A DNA stretch of 64,000 nt from Streptomyces sp. SCSIO 30461 (GTDB taxonomy: Bacteria; Actinomycetota; Actinomycetes; Streptomycetales; Streptomycetaceae): positions 7,748,501 to 7,812,500 of the forward strand of contig NZ_CP146101.1 in assembly GCF_037023745.1 (NCBI RefSeq). The letters are read 5' to 3'. This document shows positions 1 to 8,833 of this stretch, in pieces (positions within the stretch are counted from its first letter, which is position 1; each line of letters starts with the position of its first letter). Under the pieces are notes generated by a model that saw only the letters and a program-made list of their open reading frames with translations, had not been told where the DNA came from and did no database searches. Position numbers and translations under genes: made by a program.

Positions 1-627
1 CGCAAGGTCGCCAGTGCTGACCGTATCCTGGGACACACAAAGAGGGCTCTGGCACAGTGGCGCGAGTGCCTTCCCGCGCTCGCCGACGCCGGGGATCTCG
101 AGGCCCAGACCCAGGTGCTTCGCTGGATATCCCAGACCCACCTTGAGTTGGGAGCCTACGACGAGTCGGAGGCGGCCCTGCGCGACGCGGAGCGCATGAC
201 CGAATCCTTCCGGGGGCGCAGTGCCGGACAGGTTCGTCTGGCCCGCGCCGACCTCGCTGCTGCCCGCGGGGATCTCACCCTAGCGCTGGAGCTGTACACC
301 AGCGCACTGGAAGCGACCACGGACCTGGGCGACCTCAGCGGTTCGTGCGCCGCCATGCTCGGACTGGGCACTGTGGACGTGCGCGCGGGCCGCACCGCGC
401 AGGGACGGGAAGGCCTCCAGACCGCGCGGACGATGGCTCGCGAGATCCAGGACCCACTCCTAGAACTGGAGGTGCTGCTGAGTCTGGCTGCCGCTCACCG
501 CGCGGAGGACCATCCCGCCCAGGCCGAGGCGCTGTTGAAGGAGGGCGCAGCTCTGTGCCAACGGATCGGTGCTAGGACGCGGCTCGCGCGATTCGACGGC
601 GCATTGGCGGAGCTTTCGGCTCATTAA
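1..627 (+). CDS. TPR-repeat protein, 5'-truncated by window edge
   Basis: Frame 1 is open from the first base to the stop at 625-627, so this is the C-terminal part (about 208 residues) of a larger protein. The sequence is helical and Ala/Leu/Glu rich with repeated degenerate TPR-type units (for example around LGAYDESEAALRDAERM and DLTLALELYTSALE). In actinomycetes such tails commonly belong to SARP/AfsR-, LuxR- or XRE-type regulators or NB-ARC proteins; the N-terminal domain that would decide is outside the window. It converges with the minus-strand gene ending at 624 and overlaps it by 4 bp. Function beyond a TPR scaffold is not assignable. Confidence 0.75.
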   Translation, partial: RKVASADRILGHTKRALAQWRECLPALADAGDLEAQTQVLRWISQTHLELGAYDESEAALRDAERMTESFRGRSAGQVRLARADLAAARGDLTLALELYTSALEATTDLGDLSGSCAAMLGLGTVDVRAGRTAQGREGLQTARTMAREIQDPLLELEVLLSLAAAHRAEDHPAQAEALLKEGAALCQRIGARTRLARFDGALAELSAH

Positions 628-1595
628 GCCACCGCCGCGGGCAGGGTTGTTGTGTAGGAGTTCGCACCCTCACGCGCCTGCGCTACCACGGTAGCCGGAC
701 CACCGGTCCCTTCCCGGACCTGCAGGGTGCGTTCCTCGCTCCATCCGCACATGCGGAACTCGCCGTGGCCGAGGTGTTCCAACGTGCAGAACGGATGTCC
801 TGCCACCATCAGTCGCAGCTCGCCCCGGTAAGGCACGATTTCGGCTGGAACGACATGCCGCATCGCGCTACGGGGCAAGAAGTGCCCAGGCTGCTCCCAG
901 TTGATGAAGGTTTCCGGCAACGGGAAGCGGCAGCTGAAGCGGCGGAGTTCATCGGGGCCGAGCGGTGCCACGGGACTCCGTTCGAGTGCGGCGGGACCGA
1001 GTAGGCTGAATTGGAGGTCTGAGGGAAACAGATTGGCCAAGGACGCCGTGTGATGTAGATCGATCACCGCATGGACAAGTTCCTCATCCGTACCGTTAAC
1101 CAGGGCGTGCTGTCTCCAGGAAGCGACGAACCATAGCGAACCGGGCTGCCACTTACTGTTGCCGTCAGCGAAGACGACCTGCGATCCGGGACTGCTGACC
1201 AGGGGCAGGTGCAAGCGGCACAGGCCCCATGGCGGGCCGTTCTTCGCCACCTGCAGCTTCGTGAAGACGGCTCCCGGAGCCAGCGCCAGCAGACGTACTG
1301 AACGCAGGGTGGCTGGCAGGGACCGTAGTACGCCAGCAAGCAGGGGCGTGTGAGCGAGCCAGCGCGTCGCGGCGAAGCCGTGCAGCCCGGGCCCTCCAGG
1401 ATCGGTTCGTTCGTGATCGCCCCCAGGACTGTGGAGGGCGAGGACCCGCCGACCCTCGCGTGCGGCCAGCGGGGCCCCGGCCGCACGCAACGCGGCGAGT
1501 TCGGCGCGCAGCTGCCCGGGGTCGCCCGCTTGGCCCAATTCGACAGAGTTTGGCAGGGACCGGCCCTGGCAGTCGTATATGCGCGGCATCCTCAT
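624..1595 (-). CDS. Aspartyl/asparaginyl beta-hydroxylase-like 2OG dioxygenase
   Basis: About 323 residues. The central part (roughly residues 110-200) resembles the Asp_Arg_Hydrox cupin fold: a metal His in LHLPLV, a glycine-rich turn before W, a second His in WRQHALVNG, then a strand ending AVIDLHH. Members are Fe(II)/2-oxoglutarate hydroxylases of amino-acid or peptide beta-carbons. The Arg normally seen just before the last strand, which holds 2-oxoglutarate, is not evident here (the stretch reads EELVHAVIDL), so activity is uncertain. The ATG at 1593-1595 overlaps the stop of the TauE-like gene (1592-1594), indicating translational coupling; a second ATG lies at 1587-1589. It is the last gene of a three-gene operon with another oxygenase, so a role in amino-acid modification is inferred. 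Confidence 0.7.
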   Translation of the reverse strand: MRMPRIYDCQGRSLPNSVELGQAGDPGQLRAELAALRAAGAPLAAREGRRVLALHSPGGDHERTDPGGPGLHGFAATRWLAHTPLLAGVLRSLPATLRSVRLLALAPGAVFTKLQVAKNGPPWGLCRLHLPLVSSPGSQVVFADGNSKWQPGSLWFVASWRQHALVNGTDEELVHAVIDLHHTASLANLFPSDLQFSLLGPAALERSPVAPLGPDELRRFSCRFPLPETFINWEQPGHFLPRSAMRHVVPAEIVPYRGELRLMVAGHPFCTLEHLGHGEFRMCGWSEERTLQVREGTGGPATVVAQAREGANSYTTTLPAAVA

Positions 1596-2377
1596 CCGAA
1601 CTGGTCGATGGCGAGCTTGAACACCATCACGGTGACCACGACGAGTAGGACACAGCGGACGAAGCCTGAGCCCCTCTTCAACGCCGTCCGAGCTCCGAGA
1701 GCGGCGCCCGCGATGTTGCAGACCGCCATGCCGGCACCCAGAGTCCACAAGACGTCGCCCTTCGCAGCAAAGACCACGAGAGCGCCAAGGTTCGTCCCGA
1801 CGTTCACGACCTTCGCCAGCGCCGAACTCTGTAGAAATTCCATGGACAGCAAGCCCGTGAAGATCATGATGAGGAACGTTCCGGTACCGGGCCCGAACAC
1901 GCCGTCGTAGAAACCGATGCCACAGCCAGCAAAGGCTACGGCCATCAGCCTCCGCCGTCTGGTGATGACATCGGCGTCCTCGATCACGGATCCGAAGCTA
2001 GGGCGCAACGTGACGAACGCCGCCACCCCGATGAGTAGTGCCATGACCACAGGCCTGAACCAGGAATCTGGCACTGCTGAGGCGGTCAAAGCGCCGAAAC
2101 CTGCAGCCGGCACCGCCATAAGTGCCGCCGGTAGAGCCAGAGAGCGAGGCAGCTTTGTCCGGCGCCCGTACGTGACAGCGGCCACCGCGGTGCCCGTTAT
2201 CGCGGTTAGCTTATTGGTACCCAGGGCGACGGAAGGTGTCATATGAGGAAACGCAAGCAACAACGCAGGTATCAGCAACAGTCCGCCACCACCGACTACA
2301 GCATCCACCCAGCCGGCAGCAGCAGCTACCGCCATGAGCCCTGCCGCGTCGATGACATTCAGTGACAGTTCCATCAT
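1592..2377 (-). CDS. TauE/SafE-family membrane transporter
   Basis: 261 residues made almost entirely of hydrophobic segments (about eight). It has the family's features: GGGGLLLIPALLLAF near residues 29-43, GTNKLTAITGTAVAA near 53-67, and a second-half repeat GPGTGTFLIMIFTGLLS. TauE/SafE proteins export small organic anions such as sulfite or organosulfur acids, or act as permeases of unknown substrate. The gene follows the oxygenase gene by 39 bp and shares a 4-bp stop/start overlap with the hydroxylase-like gene, so the three are probably one transcript. The plausible job is moving a substrate or product of the two oxygenases. The family is secure; the substrate is inference. Confidence 0.88.
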   Translation of the reverse strand: MMELSLNVIDAAGLMAVAAAAGWVDAVVGGGGLLLIPALLLAFPHMTPSVALGTNKLTAITGTAVAAVTYGRRTKLPRSLALPAALMAVPAAGFGALTASAVPDSWFRPVVMALLIGVAAFVTLRPSFGSVIEDADVITRRRRLMAVAFAGCGIGFYDGVFGPGTGTFLIMIFTGLLSMEFLQSSALAKVVNVGTNLGALVVFAAKGDVLWTLGAGMAVCNIAGAALGARTALKRGSGFVRCVLLVVVTVMVFKLAIDQFG

Positions 2378-2416
2378 CGCTCAATTCAATGTTCTTAAGA
2401 GCTCATGCTCACGCGT

Positions 2417-3406
2417 TCAGAGGATCCCGGTTATGCGTGCTAGATCCGGAATTACTCGCTTCTTTGGCATCATTTGCTCTGCCCACCGCGGGATCGCCCG
2501 CAACGAGTAGCAACGACGAAGCCAGCGATCTTGGCCGTCATAGCGGGGGGTGAATGAGGAACGCCCGTGCGCTGCAATATGGTTGTCGACGAGGACGAGG
2601 TCGCCCGGCCGAAGGATGACATCCTGGCAGACTGATTCCAGCGCTGCCGAGAAGGCCTGCAAGGCAGCGGTACCTTCGGCATCCGGTGCCGTGGTGTTGT
2701 GGGAGTTGAACCGCATGAACAGGTCACGGTTCTGCCCAAACAGGACGGGGTGAGGGCCGGCAGTCGGGCGAGGGCCGGAAATATTCCGCGCAAATGACGT
2801 CGGATAGGTGCTGGTGAAGCGAGCAGAACGCAGCACCTCCTGCTGATCGCCCGTCAACAGCTCCGCCGCCTCGCGAACGGAGGCCACCCGCGTAGCAGCC
2901 ACGCCGTCGTGATCTTGGCGCAGACAGATCAGACCGAGGAAGTCGGGGCGCAGCGGGTGATGCACATTTTCCGTGTGGAAGTCGAATGCAACCGAACCGC
3001 TGTTCTCGATGCGCTTCTCCTCGCCCGCAACCGGGTGCACCTCATGGATCAACGCGCCGTTCTTCTCATCCTGGTAGCCAATCAGGGAGCCCACCAGATC
3101 TGCGACTAGCTTCAACGTGCCCGAGGTTCCATGACTTGCAAGCACCGTAGAGCCATGCTTGTCGGGGGTAGGAGGGAGATCCCCGATCTCCAGCCCGCTC
3201 AAGAGAAAGTAGCCCTTGCGGGATCGCCCTGAAGCAAACTGAAGCAAACCATTACGGACTGTCTTCGGTATGTCTAGTAGCAGGTCAGCCACCTCGGTGG
3301 CCTCAGCACTCTGCAACTCGGCGGCCCGAATGGACAGATCCCAGATCTGCCGAGCATCTGCAGCCGAAAGGACAAATTCCGACTGATCAATAGTAGCCAG
3401 ACTCAT
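2417..3406 (-). CDS. TauD/clavaminate-synthase-like amino-acid beta-hydroxylase
   Basis: 329 residues; Fe(II)/2-oxoglutarate oxygenase of the group hydroxylating free L-amino acids (VioC, AsnO, enduracididine hydroxylase types). The metal site is visible as HTE in FDFHTEN followed by HPLRPDFLGLICLRQDHDG, a hallmark of this group, with the distal His in VDNHIAAHGRSSF and the 2OG-binding Arg in QDRWLRR. Length matches AsnO/VioC (about 330-360). I chose ATG 3406 because GGGAGG stands 5 nt upstream; a GTG 39 bp further upstream has no such site. First gene of the operon with the TauE-like and hydroxylase-like genes. No peptide synthetase is in view, so the natural product or pathway is unknown. 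Confidence 0.85.
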   Translation of the reverse strand: MSLATIDQSEFVLSAADARQIWDLSIRAAELQSAEATEVADLLLDIPKTVRNGLLQFASGRSRKGYFLLSGLEIGDLPPTPDKHGSTVLASHGTSGTLKLVADLVGSLIGYQDEKNGALIHEVHPVAGEEKRIENSGSVAFDFHTENVHHPLRPDFLGLICLRQDHDGVAATRVASVREAAELLTGDQQEVLRSARFTSTYPTSFARNISGPRPTAGPHPVLFGQNRDLFMRFNSHNTTAPDAEGTAALQAFSAALESVCQDVILRPGDLVLVDNHIAAHGRSSFTPRYDGQDRWLRRCYSLRAIPRWAEQMMPKKRVIPDLARITGIL

Positions 3407-3500
3407 CAAAGCCTCCCACTCCTTCTGTCCCCCAAAGGGCTTCACAGAAGGTAAGTTACATGTGGGTCATGTTGATTGAATGTCATTTCGATGTCAGCCC

Positions 3501-3518
3501 TTCTGTTGCTTAACAGAA
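3501..3518. promoter_or_regulatory. Palindrome upstream of the oxygenase operon, candidate operator
   Basis: A perfect inverted repeat TTCTGTT-GCTT-AACAGAA lies about 95 bp before the oxygenase start and about 40 bp before a plus-strand promoter-like sequence. It sits in the divergent region where an operator would be expected. No matching regulator gene is next to it. Confidence 0.35.
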
Positions 3519-3556
3519 CAGACTTGTCGGGCATGTTTCCTGCCCCGCTAACCGCC

Positions 3557-3585
3557 TTGACATGACGTCAGCAGGCATCTATGTT
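3557..3585 (+). promoter_or_regulatory. Sigma-70-type promoter
   Basis: TTGACA at 3557-3562 and TATGTT at 3580-3585 with a 17-bp spacer, an unusually good vegetative promoter for such DNA. It points toward the small secreted protein gene at 3887, which would give a leader of about 300 nt. The leader holds only tiny open frames (one of 27 codons starting GTG at about 3595) that I cannot call as genes. Confidence 0.55.
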
Positions 3586-3886
3586 CTTCGAATCGTGAGG
3601 CAGCGCGTCGCTTCTTCCTCACCGGCAGACAAGTTCGGCATGACCCCTGAGCGTGGACGCAGCTGGCGACACGCATAGGTTCGAGGCAAATAGATGATCT
3701 CGCCATCGAGGGCAAGCCTTTGGTGCGCCAGCGAATCCCTTCCGCAAGTTGTACGACATATTCATGTCCACCCACCAAAGGGTTCTTGAACCATCTCCCT
3801 ATTTAAGAGGAAATGGGCACCGGATTTCCTGCTGCCGCCTCGCGGTAACAAATGGCACACAGGATCAACAAAACGGGAGAGTCAAA

Positions 3887-4291
3887 ATGAAGAGTAAAAA
3901 GGTAATTACAGTGCTTGCTGCAGTTGGTGCCGTGATGCTGGCAAGTACGCCGGCATACGCTGGAAGTAATGGGTCGGCAGTGAGCATAGATATGGACTCT
4001 TCAGGTCTCCGCACCTGGCGTGCACAAACGTCCTTCTATCACGATGGTGACTCCTGGAAAGTCTGGGACACTGCATCCGACGGTCACCGTGCCGGCGGCT
4101 CCGTCTACTGGTCTGACTCTGCAGGAAATCACCAGATCGTTACATGGGACACTTCTGGATCTGATGACGGCGTATATGGTTCCGGTTCTTACAACATCCC
4201 TGAAGGTGTGCGTGTGACCATTCGCTCGTGGCATCAGAACGGTTCCAACGGGACTGCAGAGGATATCGCTTATGGATATGCCACCGCCTGA
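3887..4291 (+). CDS. Small secreted protein of unknown function
   Basis: 134 residues starting at ATG 3887 behind GGGAGAG. Residues 1-26 form a classical Sec signal peptide (MKSKK, hydrophobic core, then TPAYA before Gly), so the mature protein is about 108 residues. The mature part is rich in Ser, Gly, Asp, Trp and aromatic residues with alternating beta-like spacing and no cysteines. It suggests a small extracellular beta protein. I do not recognise the family. Base composition is visibly more A+T-rich than the flanking genes, suggesting transfer or a specialised class. No partner gene is adjacent; an IS4 element follows after about 500 bp. Confidence 0.75.
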   Translation: MKSKKVITVLAAVGAVMLASTPAYAGSNGSAVSIDMDSSGLRTWRAQTSFYHDGDSWKVWDTASDGHRAGGSVYWSDSAGNHQIVTWDTSGSDDGVYGSGSYNIPEGVRVTIRSWHQNGSNGTAEDIAYGYATA

Positions 4292-4788
4292 TGGATTCCT
4301 AAAGAGGTTCTGTGCCGTAATATGAGCACCCCTCCTCAGTATGCTGGCTCTTGCGGGGCCCCGCGGAAGTCTGCTGGGCGCGTATTTCGACAATGCGACG
4401 AGGCGCCGTAGCTGGCGTGTGATCACGCGGTACTTTTCGAGCACGCCTTCGCCGCGTCCACCGCAACGTGCTGGACAGTCGCCCGCCCTGCGCCACCTCA
4501 ACTGGCTGGGTCGCCCAAGAGACCGCCAGTTCGACCGGCATGCCATGGATCATTCCCGGGACAGCCCTTTAGTGAAATCGACTAAGGGCTGTCCTGGGTG
4601 CGTACTGATAGTGGAGGCACCCTGGTCGCTGCCCGGGATCACACGCCCTCGAACGACTGCAAGGCGCGGGAGCTGGCCGGCACGTAGGCCGCCGCCGGCA
4701 AACGCGTCCGTGGATCGCGGGCAGCGGCTGCCGGAGGCACCGGCCTGGTCATCCCCCACCGCGGCCAATCGAGCTCCCGGTCTAGACA
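4292..4788. other. Non-coding stretch left of the IS4 element
   Basis: No convincing gene. It contains a long stem-loop (4555-4598, listed separately) and ends with the 10-bp target duplicate GGTCTAGACA at 4779-4788. Minus-strand frames are open here but lack family signatures. One of them (stop at 4639) reads in frame across the IS4 insertion point into the right flank, so IS4 may have split an old minus-strand frame; I cannot show that the frame was a gene. Confidence 0.4.
4555..4598. repeat. Long inverted repeat / stem-loop
   Basis: CCCGGGACAGCCCTTTAGT (4555-4573) faces the complement of ACTAAGGGCTGTCCTGGG (4581-4598). The arms are 18-19 bp with one mismatch and one bulge around a 7-nt loop. 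It may be a terminator or the remnant end of an older insertion element; no T-run follows. Confidence 0.6.
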
Positions 4789-6258
4789 CAATGCCGTTGA
4801 CATAGGTTGCTGATGGTGGTTCAACGGATACAGGGGGTGGTGTCCGTGGCTGTTCGGCTGGTGGACCGTGTGGTGTTGGGAGACCTGACGGCGGTTTATC
4901 CGCCGGAGTTGGTGGATGTGGTCCTGTCCAAGACGGAGTCGCGGGAGGCCCGGGTCCGGCTGTTACCTGCGCGGCTGATGGTGTACTTCATGCTCGGCAA
5001 GGCGTTGTTCTCCCCGGATCCGTACCGGGAGGTGCTGCGCAAGCTGGCGGAGCCGGCCCGGCGGGATGGCGGGTGGGGTGGGTGGCGCATCCCGGACAAG
5101 GCAGCGGTTTTCCGGGCGCGGAAGAACCTCGGTGTCGCCCCGTTGCGTGAGCTGTTGGCACAGGTGGGGCCGGGAGTGGCGGACGAGTCGACGCCGGGGG
5201 CGTTCTGGCGGGGACTGCGGTTGATGGCGATCGACGGCACCACGCTCGAGGTGGCCGACACTGCGGCCAACGAGGAGGCGTTGGGTCGGCCGGCGGCCCG
5301 GACGGGGGGACCGTCGGGGTACCCACTGGCCCGGGTGGTGGCGCTGATCGAGTCCGGGACGCATGTGGTCACCGATGCCGAGGTCGGGCATTACCGGTCC
5401 GGTGAACGGGGCCTGGCGGCCGAGCTCGCCCGCAGCCTGCGGCCGGGGATGCTGGTACTGGCAGACCGGGGCCTGCCCGGGGTGCATCTGTGGAAGCAGC
5501 TCGCGGCAACCGGCGCCGACCTGCTGTGGCGGGTGCCCAAGCTGTGGAAACTGACACCCGAACAGGTCCTCGCGGACGGTTCGTGGATCGCCACCGTGCA
5601 CGGCGGCCGGGGCCGCAGCAGGCAACCGGTCCAGGACGTGCGCGTCCGGGTGGTCGAGTACGTCCTGGACGATGCCGGCCGCGCCCCGGACGAGCACTAC
5701 CGACTCGCCACCACGCTCATGGACCCAACCGCGGCCCCAGGCCGGGAACTGGCCGCGCTGTACGCGGAGCGGTGGGAAGCGGAGACCACCCTGGCCGAAT
5801 GGAAGACCACCCAGATCGGCTCCGGCAACGTGCTGACCAGCAAGAGCCCCGACCTGGTAGAGCAAGAGATCTACGCGCACCTGGCCGTTCACACCGCACT
5901 GCGGTCCCTGATGCACACCGCAGCCCTCCACCACGCCACCCCGATCGATCCCGACCGACTGTCCTTCGCCGCCGCCCTGCGCGCCGCCCGCCGCAGCGTC
6001 ACTTCGCTGACCGGCGCTTTTCCCCCCTGAGCACCTGACCGCCGAGATCACCCACTTCTGCACCGAGCTGTGGCAGGAAATCAACCCACCCCGACGGCTG
6101 CGGACCGTCCTACGCCAGGTCAAACGCAAGATGTCCAAGTTCCCAGCCTGGAACCCCGGCCGTCCCAAACCTGTACAGCCGACCAGGACGTCACACCAAG
6201 CAGTCAAGATCATCCCAGCCGTGAAACCGCCACCGGATCCCTAAAGTCAACGGCATTG
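4789..6258 (+). mobile_element. IS4-family insertion sequence, 1470 bp
   Basis: The ends are perfect 13-bp inverted repeats: CAATGCCGTTGAC at 4789-4801 and its complement at 6246-6258. They are flanked by identical 10-bp direct repeats GGTCTAGACA (4779-4788 and 6259-6268), the expected target duplication for IS4-type elements. It encodes one DDE transposase. Intact ends and perfect duplications indicate recent insertion, although the transposase frame is disturbed near its end. Confidence 0.93.
4807..6030 (+). CDS. IS4-family transposase, C-terminus frameshifted
   Basis: 407 residues in this frame (TTG 4807, alternative ATG 4813). The DDE/RNase-H pattern of IS4 enzymes is present: first Asp in LMAIDGTTLEVAD (about residue 143), second in LVLADRGLPG (about 225), and the Y-(2)-R-(3)-E-(6)-K signature in YAERWEAETTLAEWKT (about 325-340). 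The frame stops at 6030 after a run of six C (6021-6026). Reading with one C fewer restores a tail of about 70 residues (HLTAEITHFCTELWQ...) to a stop at 6241-6243 just inside the right terminal repeat. So this is either a one-base insertion in a homopolymer, a sequencing error, or programmed slippage. The product may be inactive. Confidence 0.88.
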   Translation: MLMVVQRIQGVVSVAVRLVDRVVLGDLTAVYPPELVDVVLSKTESREARVRLLPARLMVYFMLGKALFSPDPYREVLRKLAEPARRDGGWGGWRIPDKAAVFRARKNLGVAPLRELLAQVGPGVADESTPGAFWRGLRLMAIDGTTLEVADTAANEEALGRPAARTGGPSGYPLARVVALIESGTHVVTDAEVGHYRSGERGLAAELARSLRPGMLVLADRGLPGVHLWKQLAATGADLLWRVPKLWKLTPEQVLADGSWIATVHGGRGRSRQPVQDVRVRVVEYVLDDAGRAPDEHYRLATTLMDPTAAPGRELAALYAERWEAETTLAEWKTTQIGSGNVLTSKSPDLVEQEIYAHLAVHTALRSLMHTAALHHATPIDPDRLSFAAALRAARRSVTSLTGAFPP

Positions 6259-6268
6259 GGTCTAGACA

Positions 6269-6668
6269 GAGGAACACAAATATCTCCCACCGCATGGTCC
6301 GCGTCCGCGAACCGCCTAGTGGCTGCGGGAAGGGAGCGGGATCGGTGGTGGTCGGTGATGCGTTCGACGGACAACTTCGACACGACGAATAGCGGGCGAG
6401 CTGGCAGCGTCGGGTACCTCTACCAGTACCCGGCGACGAGCAGGGTCCCGGTCCCCCAGCGGCAGGCTCCAGGGCCGAATCTTGTGCACCAGATTCGTCC
6501 CCTCCCGCCGCAAGGCGGCGACGAGCTTTGCCGAAGCAGCGCGGGCTGAGCCGGTGAACCGGCCTACCCAGGACGCCTCCGACGACTGTAACCACACTGG
6601 ATCACCCGAGACAGCTTTTATACCGCACGCGAGTTCATCACGTCACCATGAATGGAAAATACGAGACA
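6269..6668. other. Non-coding stretch right of the IS4 element
   Basis: No supported gene. Minus-strand frames (stops at 6316 and, across the IS4, at 4639) are open but low-complexity and without recognisable motifs. The last 60 bp before 6669 become A+T-richer and presumably carry the promoter of the following gene. Confidence 0.35.
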
Positions 6669-7547
6669 ATGTGCAGCACGAAATCCACTTTGGTTAGCAA
6701 TTCTGCCCGAGAGCGACTGAGGAAGCACCAAGAACGCGACAAGAGGAGGAGCAAGGTGCGCAATATTCTTAAAGTTTCCGCAGTAATGATTGCGGCGATA
6801 CTCGGGGTCAGTGGACTATGGTACGGAGTGCCGCAATCCGCGAACTCCACCCATGCACTTACACGTCCTAACGAAAGTAAACCAAGCCAGGCTGCTTACT
6901 GGCACGATGTAATGGATTCCGAGCTCATCACACCAGCGAATATGGATGGGAAAGTTAGTGACGGTATCTTGATCGGCAGAGGGGATGCGAAAAAGACCCT
7001 GGAAATTTATCTGGATCCAAGCTGCCAAGTTTGCGCTAAGTTCCAAGAGGCTGTTGGCGAGAAGATCAAAAAGGACATCGAGGAAGGAAAGTACAGGGTT
7101 CGTTTCATCTATGGAACCATCACTGATGGCGACCTCTTTGCCATCAGGGAATTCGGCGCGAAGTCTAGCGCCAAGAATGCCCTGAGTTCACTTGGCGCCG
7201 CATTGAATGTCAGCAAGAATGCGTTTATTGAATATCAGGCCGCGCTCTTCTCCAGCACGTGGCACAAGGAGGGTTCGCTTGATTCATTCGAGGATGACGA
7301 GTACCTGATCAAAATAGCTAACACAGTACCGGAACTGAGACTGAATCAGGATTTTAGGAAGCATGTACGAATTGGAACCTTTGATAGGTGGTCTCTAGGA
7401 CTTTCTCAGTCGTTCGAAGAATCAGGCGTGCCGACCACGCCTACTTTGATAATGTCAGGAAAGAAGATCACCTCGAATGACGGGGTGAGTATTCCGCTAA
7501 CTGAGGCCCAGTTCACTGCTGGGATCGAAATGGCGCTCAAGGGCTAA
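6669..7547 (+). CDS. Membrane-anchored thioredoxin-fold (DsbA-like) protein
   Basis: About 292 residues. A basic N-terminal stretch (ARERLRKHQERDKRRSK) precedes one transmembrane helix (about residues 38-55), then an extracytoplasmic domain with the CxxC site CQVC in YLDPSCQVCAKF and the cis-Pro region PTTPTLIMSG near the C-terminus. This layout is the common actinobacterial DsbA/'thioredoxin domain' type, probably a thiol oxidase or chaperone acting outside the membrane. ATG 6669 is chosen because homologous proteins begin close to the basic block; ATG 6648 is an alternative. The gene is conspicuously A+T-rich (many AAA, GAA, ATT codons) compared with most of the window, a sign of foreign origin. 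Its substrate is unknown; the small secreted protein nearby has no Cys. Confidence 0.85.
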   Translation: MCSTKSTLVSNSARERLRKHQERDKRRSKVRNILKVSAVMIAAILGVSGLWYGVPQSANSTHALTRPNESKPSQAAYWHDVMDSELITPANMDGKVSDGILIGRGDAKKTLEIYLDPSCQVCAKFQEAVGEKIKKDIEEGKYRVRFIYGTITDGDLFAIREFGAKSSAKNALSSLGAALNVSKNAFIEYQAALFSSTWHKEGSLDSFEDDEYLIKIANTVPELRLNQDFRKHVRIGTFDRWSLGLSQSFEESGVPTTPTLIMSGKKITSNDGVSIPLTEAQFTAGIEMALKG

Positions 7548-7833
7548 CGCGGCGACAGCATATGGCCGGCTAAATCGAGGCGCGCAATGGGACCGCCACG
7601 ACCGGACGGCCACGACAAAGGCAGTGGGCGCCCTCCGTCAGCGTGTTGGGGCTCAGCAGCGTGGCGACCGCGATGGTGAAGACGATGGATGCTTCCTAGT
7701 TGGGCCGCATGCTGGCGGGCGTCCAGTCCGGGCCACTCGATGGCCTCGCATAGCGCGTACGCTGCTTGGATACCGTGGCGCTTCTGGGCGACGACGATCC
7801 TGAAGTAAGTCAGATCGCCCTCCTCAGCCTCCC
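7548..7833. other. Non-coding or decayed DNA before the repeat-protein pseudogene
   Basis: Short minus-strand stretches look protein-like in two frames, but neither frame is open throughout and no family is recognisable. Probably debris of an older gene or insertion element. Confidence 0.3.
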
Positions 7834-8610
7834 TTGTCCCGACGCCGAACAGACCACGCGGCTCCTCGCGAACTCGGCGGCCAGTGGAAACTCTCCGGCG
7901 TCCTCGAACGAGCCATCCTCAGCCGCGACCTTGCCGAACGCTTGACCGCCGACCCCGACCACCAGGCCGCCGTCGCAAGCGATCCCACACCGCCCCCGAC
8001 CTCGTCCAGAGGCTCGCCACCTCCCCAGACACCAACGTCCGCCTGCTCGTATCCGCTCGTCCGGAACTCACCGAAGCAACGCCTCCTCATCGACCACCGT
8101 GTCGCCCCGGAAGACCGCCTCCCTCCGCATGCCTGGGTGCTCGAAGTAGGCCGACACGCTCCCGACCTCCTGCGCCGCTGCGCGACTTCCGCACATCTGC
8201 GGCTCCGTCACAGCGCTGCGGCTTGCCCGGCTTTCCGGACGACCTCGTCACTCAGCTCGCCCACGGCGATGACTTCGCCGTACGCCTCCTGCTGGCGGAG
8301 AACCACTCCAACGCCCCTGCCCAACAACCAACTTCCCACACGCGGCCTCGCCGTCCGCTTAACCCATGCCCCCGATCCGTCCACCGGCGGCCGGCCTTCC
8401 TGAACCCGGACTTCGATCCGCTCTCTCTGGATGCCCTCAGCAAACATCCGCACGCCAGGAAACCTGCACCCGCTCACCCCCGGCTACCCCTGCCCCGTCT
8501 GTGGCTGATGTTCGCCGACCCGGCACGAGTTACGCAGCGGCGGCTAACCCTTCTCTCCCCACTCCGGATATGCACCGCTTGCTCGACAAGGCCGGGGGCC
8601 CGTTGACGGT
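7834..8610 (+). pseudogene. Decayed leucine-rich-repeat-variant/HEAT-like protein gene
   Basis: No single frame is coherent, but three frames together spell repeated units typical of actinobacterial LRV/HEAT-like proteins ('DLAERLTADPDHQAAVASDP', 'PDLVQRLATSPDTNVRLLVS', 'PDDLVTQLAHGDDFAVRLLL', 'DPLSLDALSKHPHARK'). The pattern jumps frame near 7980, near 8340 and near 8430. At least three frameshifts with conserved repeat text in each frame indicate a recently broken gene. Upstream and downstream edges are approximate. The insertion-sequence cluster begins about 190 bp downstream. Confidence 0.55.
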
Positions 8611-8833
8611 TCACGCAAGGCGGGGCATGCAGAGGTCCCGCTCGCAGCTGTACCCAGCCGGGTGCGCACGCCACTGATACGAAGATGGGCTGGTGCGCCA
8701 GGCCCGGGTTGCTGCCTCAATCGCGTTACAGGTGTTCTCCGACAGGTAATGGAAGAAGCCCACCGCCTTCGGGGCGCCTCGACAACCTTGCTCCTTCCTA
8801 CTGAGGTTGAACTCGCGATAGCGGGCGGGTTGG

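Noticed and set aside
4639..6595. Minus-strand frame reading in phase across the IS4 insertion point
   Set aside because: The joined frame is about 158 codons of low-complexity sequence with no motif; in-phase joining happens one time in three by chance.
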